Assembly (NCBI RefSeq): GCF_932526225.1
Contig: NC_064042.1
Location: 913,001-977,000 of the forward strand
Reading direction: 5' to 3'
Length of the DNA: 64,000 bases
Source: Nematostella vectensis
Taxonomy: Eukaryota; Cnidaria; Anthozoa; Actiniaria; Edwardsiidae
In this document: piece by piece, positions 1 through 11,029 of the stretch
How the letters are laid out: each line of letters begins with the position of its first letter
Numbering within the stretch: the first letter of the stretch is position 1
Notes under the pieces: generated by a model
Told to the model about the DNA's origin: nothing
Databases searched by the model: none
The model's input: the letters and a program-made list of their open reading frames with translations, nothing else
Position numbers and translations under genes: made by a program

Positions 1-414
1 AGTATACTTGCCTTAATCATTGCTTTATTGTGTCGCTCCAATGCTCTGTAGGATAAAAAATACTTTTTGTCAAATGGTGTAACAGTGCAACCCTTACATT
101 GCAAGGCATGTTACCATTGGACAGTTTTGTGAAGTAAGCCAATAAGGTTTCACTACCTCTCACTACCAAACCAGTGTGGAAATAATGCTTCTTATTTGCT
201 GATGCACATCAGAACATGATGAAATCCTCCTAATTGTAAAGTCTGTGCCAATCAATGCATTGAATGTAGGCAGCTTTAAAAAAACTTTGTCTTAGTGACC
301 ACAGTTAGTACATGTTGCACTATCATTTGTTCCTCCATGGCTGGCAGCTAAAAGTGCTAACTGGGAGGCAGATATCTTACTTTTTCTTTTCTTCCTTTGT
401 GAGCTCTCTGTGGT
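1..414. other. Flank left of the 65-bp array; possible short terminal exon on the minus strand
   Basis: Mostly AT-rich sequence without a clear gene. On the minus strand a stop-free stretch of about 45 codons leaves the end of the 65-bp array and reads through positions ~430 to ~296 to a TAA. It is Ser/Lys/Arg-rich and ends in a Cys-Thr-Asn-Cys-Gly-His tail. It could be a terminal exon of an unidentified or transposon-derived gene, or chance. Nothing else is recognised. Confidence 0.2.
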
Positions 415-1453
415 CTGGCTTCTCTGCATCCTCATCCTTAAACAAGTTATCAATTTTTGTCAAATAGAAACAAAATCTACAGGCCTCTCTGCATCCTCAT
501 CTTTAAACAAGTTATCAATTTTTGTCAAATAGAAACAAAATCTACAGGCCTCTCTGCATACTCATCCTTAAACAAGTTATCAATTTTTGTCAAATAGAAA
601 CAAAATCTACAGGCCTCTCTGCATCCTCATCCTTAAACAAGTTATCAATTTTTGTCAAATAGAAACAAAATCTACAGGCCTCTCTGCATACTCATCCTTG
701 AACAAGTTATCAATTTTTGTCAAATAGAAACAAAATCTACAGGCCTCTCTGCATACTCATCCTTGAACAAGTTATCAATTTTTGTCAAATAGAAACAAAA
801 TCTACAGGCCTCTCTGCATACTCATCCTTGAACAAGTTATCAATTTTTGTCAAATAGAAACAAAATCTACAGGCCTCTCTGCATCCTCATCTTTAAACAA
901 GTTATCAATTTTTGTCAAATAGAAACAAAATCTACAGGCCTCTCTGCATACTCATCCTTGAACAAGTTATCAATTTTTGTCAAATAGAAACAAAATCTAC
1001 AGGCCTCTCTGCATACTCATCCTTGAACAAGTTATCAATTTTTGTCAAATAGAAACAAAATCTACAGGCCTCTCTGCATACTCATCCTTAAACAAGTTAT
1101 CAATTTTTGTCAAATAGAAACAAAATCTACAGGCCTCTCTGCATACTCATCTTTAAACAAGTTATCAATTTTTGTCAAATAGAAACAAAATCTACAGGCC
1201 TCTCTGCATACTCATCCTTGAACAAGTTATCAATTTTTGTCAAATAGAAACAAAATCTACAGGCCTCTCTGCATACTCATCCTTGAACAAGTTATCAATT
1301 TTTGTCAAATAGAAACAAAATCTACAGGCCTCTCTGCATACTCATCCTTGAACAAGTTATCAATTTTTGTCAAATAGAAACAAAATCTACAGGCCTCTCT
1401 GCATACTCATCTTTAAACAAGTTATCAATTTTTGTCAAATAGAAACAAAATCT
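415..1453. repeat. 65-bp minisatellite, about 16 copies
   Basis: Tandem units of 65 bp with few differences (cctcat/actcat, ccttg/cttta variants). Units begin around 'ctctctgcat' and include 'gttatcaatttttgtcaaat'. The array lies within or downstream of the minus-strand CEP295-like gene. On the minus strand each unit contains a T-rich stretch followed by 'AAG' and an acidic Asp-Glu-Asp-Ala-Glu reading, which continues at the left end into the unique sequence described for the flank. Confidence 0.95.
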
Positions 1454-1773
1454 GCATTGTATATATGCAATTTAGATACAGTATACAGTAGATAGTGTAG
1501 AGCAAGATCACAACAGGGGATTACATGTTACTACTTCTACAGCAACAAAAAAAAAAACAATTTAGATAGCCCATACTTGCACTTGAAATACATTTTTGAG
1601 AATTTTAGACTAGGGCTGCACGACTTTTTCAAATATTCTTTGTCATTGAGCTTCCCTTCATAGTAATACATTTTTACTTTCATCCCCCTATACCAAAATA
1701 AATTGCAAAGGCAAATGCAATGCTCACTATAAAAAGGATATGAGAGGGGTAATACATATGCGCTAGATTTTGG

Positions 1774-1994
1774 TGAGTGACTTTATTGTGTGTTAGGTTA
1801 AAAACTACGTCCTATACTCCATCAGTATTTTCAGACATTATTCTCACTCTTAGCTTCTGTGCTTCTTGCAATGGAGGCCTGCACATAACTTTAGTGACTT
1901 TATTGTGTGTTAAATTAAAAACTCCATCTGTATTTTCAGACATTATTCTCACTCTTAGCTTCTGTGCTTCTTGCAATGGAGGCCTGCACATAAC
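1774..1994 (-). repeat. Two tandem copies of a ~105-bp unit, possible duplicated exon of the CEP295-like gene
   Basis: Two near-identical copies lie at about 1774-1883 and 1891-1994. On the minus strand each has an acceptor-like 'tgtgcag' followed by GCCTCCATTGCAAGAAGCAC. In the phase left by the upstream exon this reads ASIARSTEAKSENN, a plausible charged continuation of the CEP295-like protein. The donor is unclear and the frame closes soon after, so the exon call is weak; the duplication itself is plain. The remainder of 1454-2153 shows nothing else. Confidence 0.4.
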
Positions 1995-2153
1995 AAAGTC
2001 TAGCATGGGTAATGGCTTTCAGTGGGCACATCTCTTTTATTATTTAGCAAGCACACATCACGCATTTCTAAGAACATTTGCATACTCCTCCATTGAAAAC
2101 GTTTCAGGGGGAAATCAATCAACATAAAAAATAAAATCCTTTTGTGAGAATAC

Positions 2154-2979
2154 CTTGAAGGCGGCATGATGACCTTCTCCAAACCCTTCAAGATTTTCAT
2201 GGTACTTTTTCTCTAGACTTGCTTGCTGCACCAATTGCTTCTCCTTCCATTGTTGCTGTAGATTAGAGAATTTTCAACGTCAAGTACCGAAATCTCGGAA
2301 CTTCCATTTCAAGTAGATTTAATTGCCTAAAATTGCCTACCTGGCACACTACCTGTTTAGTCAACAATAACATATTTTGTATTAATTACCTTGAGCTGTT
2401 GTGAAAGAAGTTCTAATTCATTTTCCCGCTTGTTTTTCACATTCCTTCTCAACTTGAGTGCAAATGCTTTTTCTTGCTCTCGCACCTAAACATAAACAAA
2501 TAAATGAACAAAAAAACAGGTTGTTGCAAGTTGTATAATAAGTAAATAACCATACCTGTTTAATACGAAGTTTGCGACGTCTCTCTATTTCAGCCTGTAT
2601 AAGATTATTCTGAAATTAAGGGAGAGAGTAAATCATCTAAAGCTTCTGAAGACAAACAAGCCTAGATATTAGGATGTTCTTGCAGTGTAGTTACAGGTAG
2701 TGTGTTTTTATTGAGGTTAAGTTTAAATGGAACTTTGTGAGGATTGCTAAAAATGTATTAACTGTATTGGGACTCCACGCCGGTAACAAAATTAATACTG
2801 CCCATATTTTTTAAGTTCAATGAGAAAATACGGTAAATTTTGATGATAGAAACGAGGACTACAAAACAATCACTTGGTGTAAAATTTGAGAGCATTACTT
2901 ATAACTGTACACTACTATTTACCGCCTCATTCGGGCTTGGTCTCAAGCCTGGCTTTGGGGCACTTCTATTCTTGATCAT
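2154..2979 (-). CDS. CEP295: CEP295-like centriolar protein, N-terminal four exons (partial)
   Basis: Four minus-strand exons read from the ATG: 2923-2979, 2556-2609, 2390-2485 and 2154-2255. Each is flanked by AG and GT, all in phase 0, and together they give 103 residues. The protein starts MIKNRSAPKPGLRPSPNEA, then has the basic segment IERRRKLRIKQVREQEKA, and ends near GFGEGHHAAFK. From memory these match the conserved N terminus of vertebrate CEP295 (a SPNEE block, RRRKLRLLQVREQE and a GEGH block). CEP295 acts in centriole-to-centrosome conversion. The protein is coiled-coil-like and rich in Lys, Glu and Gln. Later exons must lie at or beyond the left side; one duplicated candidate is at 1774-1994. 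The start is divergent from TCTP, 661 bp away. Confidence 0.8.
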
Positions 2980-3639
2980 CGCTCACTCCTGAACTGAAAA
3001 GAACCCATCAAACGTATTCTAGAGTGGAAGACGTTTGCTTAAAAGTTATGATCTAACATATCAACCATCAACATGCTCAAAACACTTGCAATCTACGAGC
3101 TACTAGAATTTGATTTATAACCAGTACTATACCTGTGCTAAAATGCAATGTAAACGTATCGCTCTCATGTTTTTTACTGTTTTTGTCTTCCAGTTGACCA
3201 GATACCTTTTAAATTTTGACTTTTTTGTAGTTTCAGTTCAGTTCAGTTTTCGCGCTTGAAATATTGTGTCTCGTTTCCAGACCTTCCAAGTTAACCACAG
3301 GAGCCCCAGAACTATTAAAACGCCGCGAGAGAAAAAAGAAGAAGAAGAAAAAACATGCTGCTGGGAGAGGGGTATGAAACAAAATAAAAATAATTTTCGT
3401 AAAAAGAAAAAAAAAACCTGTGGCATGTTTTATTTAAATTGCTGGAGGTTGCAGGATACAACCCGCGTATCTCGCCGTGCATTAGGCTGTTGCAGCCTTG
3501 GGATGCCTGTTGGAAGAGCAATAACTTGGAGACTTGGGCCCACATATTTAGATCCATAATTTCCGAAGGCCGTCCTTTTTACCCTTGCTGTTGGAGACAT
3601 TCTAAGTATTGTCGAAGACAATCCATTTCCATCCACAAG
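2980..3639. promoter_or_regulatory. Shared intergenic region between divergent CEP295-like and TCTP starts
   Basis: The 660 bp between the minus-strand CEP295-like ATG and the plus-strand TCTP ATG must hold both 5' UTRs and at least the proximal control sequence. No TATA box or defined motif was identified with confidence. A bidirectional promoter is an inference from geometry alone. Confidence 0.4.
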
Positions 3640-6600
3640 ATGCTACTCTTTTTAGACTTTCTTACCGGTAGGGTTTAACGACTACGTATCTTTCTTACCA
3701 GTGATCATAAAAATAAGTAGAATTTTGTTACCATCCCCGGCACCAAGCTTCATTTTATTGAATCGTTCGCTGATGTTTTCATGACGATGTGATCGCGAAA
3801 TCGAATGGAACAGTTTTGAAAGATGTTTTAATCGTGCGTACAATTAGTCATACAGACATTTGCTATTAAATTGTGTGGAAAATTCAAGACCAGCAGGCCA
3901 GTTTAATAGAAGATCCTGGCTTACAATACCGTCATATTGTAGTTATTCGTTCGCTGGGCTAGTTCACGGAAGGTCAAACAAACACTAATTATCTTGAAGA
4001 AGAACAGTAAAAAATCAACGAGTGTTTGACGTCCCGTGATCTAGCCCCTATGGCGAATAACAACAATAGCATGGTTAGCCTGTAGCATGATAACAGTGAT
4101 TTGAGATGTCCACTGTGGTTGAATCTAGCCATAATTCTATTTATTTTTGTTCATTTAGAAAAAGACCTGTTCACCGATTGTGATTATATTAAAGTCAGTG
4201 ACTACTTCTTTGAGATCCAAGGAAAGGTGAGGACGATACTATTAGTAAGGTTGCTTTTGAGGAAACACATACTAAATAAGGCAGGTTTCATGTTTGAGTA
4301 ATGCAGGCAACTAAACATTATGTTTATAATAACTCATGAATAAAGGTTATAAAGCATTTAAAGCATTTATTACAGATATCTTTGGAACATGATATTCGAT
4401 ACACAAACATTTTGTCTGGTTTGCCTGTGATTTGACATTCTTTGAAAAGGCTTTTCTCAAATAATGCAATGCAAATAGTATCATAACTAATTTTAGTCAA
4501 ACACATGGTGGTTCAGTGGTTCAGGAATTTGTTTTGGACCTCATCCAGGGTTTGAACCCAACTATTTCCACAATTTTGTTTTCATCACTTTTGTTTGTGC
4601 TATACTGCGCCATCCAGTATGGCTATAGTTATTTAGCTGAGCCTGTAGTCTTGGCCAGCTGTTTCATGTCTGGTAGTTGTTCACGGTCCGAGCACCATGG
4701 CCGTCCCACATGCAATAAAGATTGTGGTGACCTCAAACCGACTCCAATGCTCTTCTTCAGTACAGACTGAATGTATTTTAACATTTACCAACATGGATTT
4801 GGCGTGAATTCTGAGTGGGTTCTGCGTGGAAAACTAGTGTGTGGAGTCCACTCACTGCGTGGAATTTTCCTTTGTTATGCAGTTTATTGTGATGATAGTA
4901 ATTGAAGTGTACAGTGGTGTCACCAGAACGCATAATAACAAAACTCAACCCAATGCTTGATTACTGGCTTAGCCATATCCATAACCACATCGTAGCCGAG
5001 TCCATGGACACGCTGTCTGTTTTCTTGCCCAAGGTAAACTTTGTAGTTGCACACGTAGCCGTTGTTCGCGTCAGCCGCCATCCACACTTTTATGCCGTAT
5101 TTCGTCGGCTTTGCAGGCATATATTGGCGAAAGCCAAGTCTACCCTTGAAGGCAATCGTTCCCTCATCGACTGATATGTCCTTTGAGGGCTCGTAAGCTT
5201 GCTGGATACTTTTTAAGACATCGCTCAGTACCGGGCGAACTTTAAAGAGACGGTCGTAATCGGCGTCCCCACGTTGTGGCTCGTTGTTCGGATCGCTGAA
5301 GTGCAGGAATTGGGCGATCTCTTCAAACCTTGTCTTGGGAATCACGTCCTGAATCCCAAGGTTTCCAAATAGGGGGTTTTGAGACCAATAAAGGGCTTGC
5401 TGTGGCAAGGAATTAATCCCCATCACGAGCGCTACCCCAAGGAACATGCGGAGTTCGTCGGGAGTGACGTCCTTCCACTTCGCCAGCCGTGCCTCTCTAT
5501 CGGCCTCCTGCCCGATAATAAATTGTGCATATCGGTTAGTTTCATCAGAAATTGAAACCAATAAGTTCATCCGAAAACATCAAGCTAAAAAAGTCTTCAG
5601 CTTTTGCATCTTCTGATACCGTTTTCCTCAACCGTTGTTGCCCGGTGAAGTCCTCGAGGTCGAAATGCGTGAGTTGCTCCGACCAATTTTTAACACTATC
5701 TTCCTCGCTCTCGTATTCGCTTTCTTCCTCAGAAGAACTGCTTTCTTCCTCAGAAGAAAGTTCAAAACCCTGAAACTCATTTTCAGAATTGTTTACATCA
5801 TCATTCTTGTCAGGATTAACACCAAAAATCGCTCTAAATTCGCTCGCATCGATCTTTAAAGATTCCGCCATGTTTGCAGTACAGGGGTGACTGATAAGTT
5901 TTCGGTCGGCGCTCACGCACCTTATACAATAAAAAATTATGCGCAGTTGGTAGGATTTGATTGGCTAATGTCGTATAAACAATAGTCCTCTTGTTTTCCT
6001 GCAGCATGAATTCCCTAGGGAGGAAGGGGACGATTGTCTTTAGTTGTATGCAAATTGGCCGCTTTTGGCCGCTCCAGGAAAAACGTCACATTTGCGTTTG
6101 GCCGCTTTTGGCCGTTTTAATAGTGAAAAGGTTAAAAAACTCTAAAGTTCAGTTTTAAAGAATTTTTAATTTCGACGTCGCCATGTTTAATTCCCCTCGA
6201 TCTAATTCGTCTTCTTCTTCACTAATTCTTCGCTAAAAGTCCTTGCTAAATCATCAGTCTCCATCTGCGATGTCTTCCATCGGCAATGTCTATAGAGGCT
6301 AACGAAAACATTTGAGCGGAATTTTATGTGTCTTCAAAGTATTTAATACCAGTCAATGAAACCGCGTAAAATTTAATGTTCTCAACGTGAACTTCAAAAA
6401 CACTTCGGCAGAGGAACGTATTACTGTGTATTGTTTTGAAATCATCATCATCCGACAAAAAGGTACATTCAATCTTTTAATGAGCAAAACTAGTGCGCCG
6501 AATCTGCACGAGGAATGTTAAAACACATTCAGTCTGTACTGTACATGTTATGGCGCTGCAGCATGTAGGAAAATAAAAGAAGTTTTTAATATGTCAGCAC

Positions 6601-7890
6601 CTTTGATGTTTTTATTATGTCAGCACCTTTGATGTGTTAATCTTTTACTTTGTTAGTATCCTATTTATATTTCATGCCAATGTTTAGTATATTTATATTT
6701 TGTACCATGTGGTGGTACATTAACCCCTTAAAGCTCCATTGGCACCAGTTTACTGCCGGTCATTTACGTAACAATCTCTGATGATTTTAAACAGAAAACC
6801 AAAAAAATATTTCAAAATTGTAAAATCAGTGTGTCTATTAGAAGTTTCTTAGAGGCTGTGACAATAATTTAAAGCGGATAGAGATAGATAGATAGGGGTT
6901 TTATTCAATTGCCATGGCAGTATTACAGACTGAATTAAGGCAAAGGGCCAGCACATATAGCGTTATACTATTACAGAAATCGATAAGTAACAAAGTCACC
7001 AAAGCGTTTAGTTACAGAAATATGTTTGTAGGTATTCATACTGTCGGATCTTAGTGAGTATCCATGCACATTATTAATTACGCCTCCAGTAATTACAGAT
7101 CGAAGGGGTTCTAGCTCCTTAGCGGAGGTCATGAGACTGATACAAAGCTCGCGCCTGAGGTCAGCAAGACTTTGGAGCCCGCTGGCTTGCTGGCTGCTGG
7201 CCTGTTTAATAGGACGGATTCTAATAGATTCTTTTGTCTCTTGTCGGTTGAGGTTTCCGTCGGCCATCCAAAAGTAAGCTGGTGACAATGTGGCTTTAAT
7301 GTGACCCCTAAATATATGGGGAGACTGTATGTGAGCATTTCTTGGATGGATTTGTCTATTTATATTACAGTCCCATGTTTAACCTCATCAAATAGGGGGG
7401 AATCTTAAATGTATTAAAATACCATACTTTTTTTAACATTCAGATTGTTTCGGAAAAACAAGGAATTGATGAAAACTTGATTGGTGGCAACAAGTCTGCC
7501 GAGGATGCATGCGATGATGTTGAAGATGGCTGTACGACTGGTTGCAATGTTGTTATGGCTAACAGGCTAGTAGAGATCCCATATAAAACCTTCAAGGAGC
7601 TTTTGGCTGAGTTCAAGCCGTACATTAAGAAAGTAAAAGAACACATGAAAGAAGAAGGTTGCCCGGATGAGGAAGTCAAAGGGTTTGAGAAAGCTGCCAT
7701 GGATTATATCTTGTCGATTAAAAAGAATTTTAAAGAGTACCAGTTCTTCCAACCAGATTGTGACCTTGGTGGTGGTGCACATTGTATAGTCTTCATGTGG
7801 TATCCAGAAAAGGACCTCAGGGGAGTTGATCAAGATGGATTCTCTCCAGTCCTTACTGTCTTCAAGCATGCAGTTAAACAAGTGAAAGTG
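3640..7890 (+). CDS. TPT1: Translationally controlled tumour protein (TCTP), three exons, last codons unresolved
   Basis: Exon 1 is 3640-3667 (MLLFLDFLT, ends phase 1 at a gtaggg donor), exon 2 is 4159-4226 and exon 3 is 7444-7890. Phases join cleanly to give about 181 codons, against about 172 for the family. The order of landmarks is that of TCTP: an MxIYxDxLT-like start, KDLFTDCDYIKV followed by FFEIQGK, then IDENLIGGNKSAED (the TCTP-1 signature region), a helical Lys/Glu hairpin, and KNFKEYQFF near the end. TCTP is a cytosolic, Ca2+-binding, tubulin-associated growth and survival factor. Exon 3 reads through a good donor (GTG|gtaggg) into eight further codons and a stop at 7917. Either that is the true end or a tiny last exon lies downstream; family proteins usually end a few residues after this point. 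Intron 2 (3.2 kb) carries several mobile-element relics. Confidence 0.88.
4503..4750 (+). mobile_element. tRNA-derived SINE-like sequence
   Basis: A box A-like 'tggttcagtgg' is followed about 40 bp later by a box B-like 'gggtttgaaccc', the spacing and order of a tRNA-type RNA polymerase III promoter. The rest, up to an AATAAAG-bearing stretch near 4720, has no tRNA fold that I could draw. The piece lies in TCTP intron 2. A degenerate tRNA-head SINE is the best reading, and its 3' limit is a guess. Confidence 0.4.
4920..5871 (-). pseudogene. piggyBac-type transposase relic (frameshifted and 3'-truncated)
   Basis: The N-terminal frame (5871 down to ~5560) begins MAESLKIDASEF and has a long Ser/Glu-rich acidic stretch, then DFFSLMFSDEL. 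The reading then passes to another frame (5570 down to 4920) with ISDETNRYAQ, the DDE_Tnp_1_7 domain hallmarks WSQNPLFGN and PKTRFEEIAQFLHFSD, and the first catalytic-Asp block SVDEGTIAFKGR. The frame stops after the GLGYDVVMDMAKP region. The later catalytic aspartates and the C-terminal Cys-rich domain expected of piggyBac are missing. The relic is antisense within TCTP intron 2. The frame break is around 5550-5570, where a few bases appear to be lost. It is inactive by inspection. Confidence 0.88.
5872..6135 (-). mobile_element. piggyBac right terminus with TTAA target site
   Basis: Read on the minus strand, the end is TTAA followed by CCTTTTCACTATTAAAACGG, a typical piggyBac-style C-rich terminus; the TTAA is 6132-6135. 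Just inside are two copies of a 'ggccgcttttggccg' subterminal motif (about 6058-6073 and 6099-6114). This marks the 5' side of the relic transposase. No matching left terminus was found near 4.8-4.9 kb, consistent with 3' truncation. Confidence 0.6.
6746..7302 (+). mobile_element. Dispersed repeat, copy 1, interrupted by a LINE tail
   Basis: The sequences 6746-6881 and 7199-7302 together align by eye with the uninterrupted stretch 20038-20276 in a DNAJC3 intron. Shared landmarks include 'gtaacaatct', 'gatgatttta', 'aaatatttcaaaat', and 'ggcctgtt' followed by 'ctaatagatt'. The 320 bp in between has no counterpart in copy 2, so copy 2 is the empty-site form. The family name is unknown to me. 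A TTAACCCC stretch just upstream, at ~6719, might be its true end. Confidence 0.7.
6882..7198 (-). mobile_element. 5'-truncated non-LTR retrotransposon tail (3' end of ORF2)
   Basis: The minus-strand reading ends in LADLRRELCISLM, SVITGGVIN and a terminal TKRFGDFVTYRF. That last block closely resembles TNRFGNFVTNKH at the end of the LINE at 32-34 kb. A short TCTA-type microsatellite tail follows (plus strand 'gatagagatagatagatagg'), as seen in CR1/L2-like elements. It sits inside the dispersed repeat 6746-7302. Only about 100 codons remain. Confidence 0.65.
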
Positions 7891-7917
7891 GTAGGGTTTT
7901 TAAGCTATCTTTCTTGA

Positions 7918-8704
7918 CCCTTTTTCGTATAATTGCCTTTCGCTTAATCTTCCTAGATTAGATCTAGATTTTTTACCAAAGACTACCCAATGTATGGAGT
8001 GCACACTTTTAAAAGAATGTATTTGTGTTAAGTAATGCTTCGTGTAAGAACTACGGTGAATCGATAGGTCCTGCGGCAATAGGGGTTTGTTATCTTTTTA
8101 ACTAATCTAATTAATATTGCTATGCTTATTGGTTCAATACGCTCTGCCCGCCAAATTTGAACTTTGGAGTCACATCTGAAATACTCCCTCTGAAATAAGT
8201 GCTCTTGCAGTCATTTTCATTAGGGGGCTTAGGTTCGAAGTAAGAAAGCTTTCAACCTTTGCATTTTTGTTAAAATCGTATGTTCGGAGCATGGAGAAAT
8301 CCCTTTCGGATATCTGCTAATAACTTTTTATACTTCACTTATTACAATTTTGCGCTTTGTCTCTTGCCAAAGCAAACATTCCGCTGGCTAAACGTGTGAA
8401 AATACAGTCTCACATTTCCAAAAGCCTGTTCGTGCGGTAGAATTTAGCTTTCCAATGAAAGTCACTTTTTCTTTCAAAGATTTTTGACAACGATTTTCAA
8501 GTTAAGATTGACAACCAAAACGATTCATGCCTTTAAATAAAGTTACCAATTTTGCTTTATTCGATCCTCAATACAACTATTATCGCATACAAGCCACAGC
8601 AATAAAGTTTACTGGAATTCATAGTAGTAGCAGTCCTCTAATTATTATTTTATCGACACAGACAGAACGCACAATATTTTCTTAAAACAACCTACAAGCA
8701 AGGT
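7918..8704. other. TCTP downstream region, no gene seen
   Basis: AT-rich, non-coding sequence downstream of the last recognised TCTP exon. It may contain the 3' UTR or a very short last exon. No repeat or ORF worth reporting was found. Confidence 0.4.
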
Positions 8705-11029
8705 TTATTCCATAAGCTCATTGATGAAGTCGAGAGTGTCCAGCTTATAATCGGGGTCTCCGTCTTCCATACATAGTAGGCCATGAGGACTCACAGAAAA
8801 TTTCTGCGAAGAAATTGTAATTCTTCTGGCTCCAGACGGGCTGCATTTATATTCACTATTTCTTTCAGCTTTTTGCATCCGCATAAGCATTCCACTGCTC
8901 TTACTGACAATTGCGGGTTATTGCTGATATTTATATTTTCCAATTTTCTAAAAAAAATATCTTCGCTTCACCAAACGCCGTATCTACTACTTCAATGCAT
9001 CGTTCTATGTCCTTTAGTTCTATGTCCCTTAGGTTAGTTGATGCTTTCATGAGTCGTACAAAATGCTCCGAGGAAATAGTTTTCTGGGAAATGTGTATAT
9101 ATGTATGTCCTCTTTACCCCATTTGGGTTCTCTAGCATGTACTGGGTCACCACATCCTTTATTGAGGCCTTCCAATAGCGCACAGCGGTTTCCGTGCCAT
9201 TAACCAACACTCTTCGACATGAAGATGCTCTTGATATATCGTTGCTGTTGAGGAACTGAATTAGCTCTCTCAATACGTCAGGGCTCACACGTTGCCTGAG
9301 AAATTTCAAATTTGGTGGTGGAACTCCTCCTCTGCCAAACAGAGTGGCATGCACTTTGGCTGCTGTTATCGTCTTATCACTACATTCAAAATAATCTTCC
9401 AGTACACTATAGGGGAAGTCAAATGCAACCATAGATAAGATTCGCCTACGGTTGTCCCCATAGTAATGTACTGTAGCTATCCAACATCAGAAGCTGCTCC
9501 TACTCTAGTTATCCCTGCTACCACTGGAAGTCCAGAGTCTCTTGATGAATTTCCAATGACAACTTTCTTGCCCTGTTGCTTCAGGTTTGTTATTGCCCGC
9601 ATCCTGCGCTCTTTAGAAACTGATGATTTATATTCTCGAGAGAGACTTTGGAGAATCTTGTCATCATACTTGTGTTGGACTGTCGGGGGAGCCCCAAATT
9701 CCCCTCTCCATCTCTTGCTGTGAAGTAAATCCCCCACAAGCTCCCTCACATCTTCATCAGCTGTGCCAGCAACTTCTTCTACGTGATTTTTCAGCTGGCC
9801 AATTACCTCAGCACGGACCGCTCTTTTTGTTCTAATTTCTAAATCTTTGTAAAGTTTTTTGTGCTTTAATTTTGCACAATTAACATTTTCTGTCTGGACC
9901 TCAGCATCAACTGATGACGGCAAAATTTGCCCTAGTGCAGAAGTTTCCTCAATGTCCTGTTAAAAAAGTACACAGAAACTTAAGATTCCCTCTCAACTTC
10001 ATTTCTTGAATATCAGAACTTATAAAAAATACAAGGCAACTACAGTCAACTCCCTCAGAAGCAGACACGTCAGGAACTAAAAACAGTGTTACAAGGGCTG
10101 TCAGCTAATGAAAATGAAGAAAGACATTGTTTGAATGGAAAGGAAGACAAAACCCTGCATTTTGTTAAGTTATCCGCTTACAATTCTTTCACTTAGACGG
10201 GAGTTTGCTGTACCTCAATTTCAGGGTGTCAAACCCCAGGATGTTTCGCTACATTCAAGGAATACATTCGGGCTTGTTGGTATTTACATTTCACCCAGCT
10301 TATAAATCAGGCTCACATAACTTACACATAACACATCACATAATTTACATATTCACATCGTAAACTCAAATGACAACTTCCCGTAATAAAACTCTTTTAG
10401 TAAAATAGAACGATGAAATATTTCGTTCCCTGTTGAACCAATTATTTGTCTCTTAAGTACTTATTGACCTATGAATTTTTTACCTGGAATGGTTCTAACG
10501 CGGCTTCAGCAGCGGCGCTGGTCTCAGAGGTTTCCAGCTGGAAAAACACGCTGGAACTTGAGGCAGTTTCATCTCTACAGCTCTGCAATTTTGATTTTCG
10601 AAATAAATAACAAATTGAAAAGGAGGATCAAGACTGGTCAAGACAGTATAGAAACAGCAGAATCTATATGGCAAGCGACAGAACATTGACTTTGAGAAAG
10701 ATCATTTTTCTCACCTCGTGTGAAGTTTTCATGCGTTTGTTTCCAAGCTCCAAATCGACTCGCTGTCGACAGTATATACAAATGCTTCTAGACCAGCCCT
10801 TTTTGCCTTTGTCATCTAGCTCCAAGAAAACTTTCTCTACTCTGTTCGCCTTTCTCAGGGACCTCTGTTCCACATCTGAAGGCTTACTGCCACACCAAGC
10901 CTCTTGATTTGGGCAGCAACATGCCTGTCTTTTGAACACCATACCAAGCTTTTCTAACTTCTCGGACAAAGTTTGCAAGCAAACAGAACTCCGAAGCGTT
11001 TCTTTAAAGTATATACAATAGATTTTCAA
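8705..11029 (-). pseudogene. Frame-broken relic of an unrecognised, probably multi-copy gene
   Basis: Upstream exons still have clean splice sites: ~11029-10715 (a Cys-rich block with CCCPNQEAWCG and SICIYCRQR, ends phase 0), 10484-10582 (RDETASSSVFQLETSETS) and 9956 down to 9477 (starts DIEETSALGQILPSS; contains FGAPPTVQHKYDDKILQ). The frame then stops. The similarity-free continuation resumes in another frame with HYYGDNRRRILSMVAFDFPYS and VKRTYIYTHFPENY (to ~9070), then in a third with FVRLMKASTNLRDIELKD, and ends near ELME at 8705. The protein has two probable zinc-binding clusters and no catalytic motif I recognise. I suspect a repetitive cnidarian family, possibly transposon-borne. At least two frameshifts make it non-functional as it stands. 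Confidence 0.55.

Noticed and set aside
4504-4576. Functional tRNA gene
   Set aside because: Box A and B-like motifs are present, but acceptor and anticodon stems do not pair, so a SINE-type relic is the better reading.
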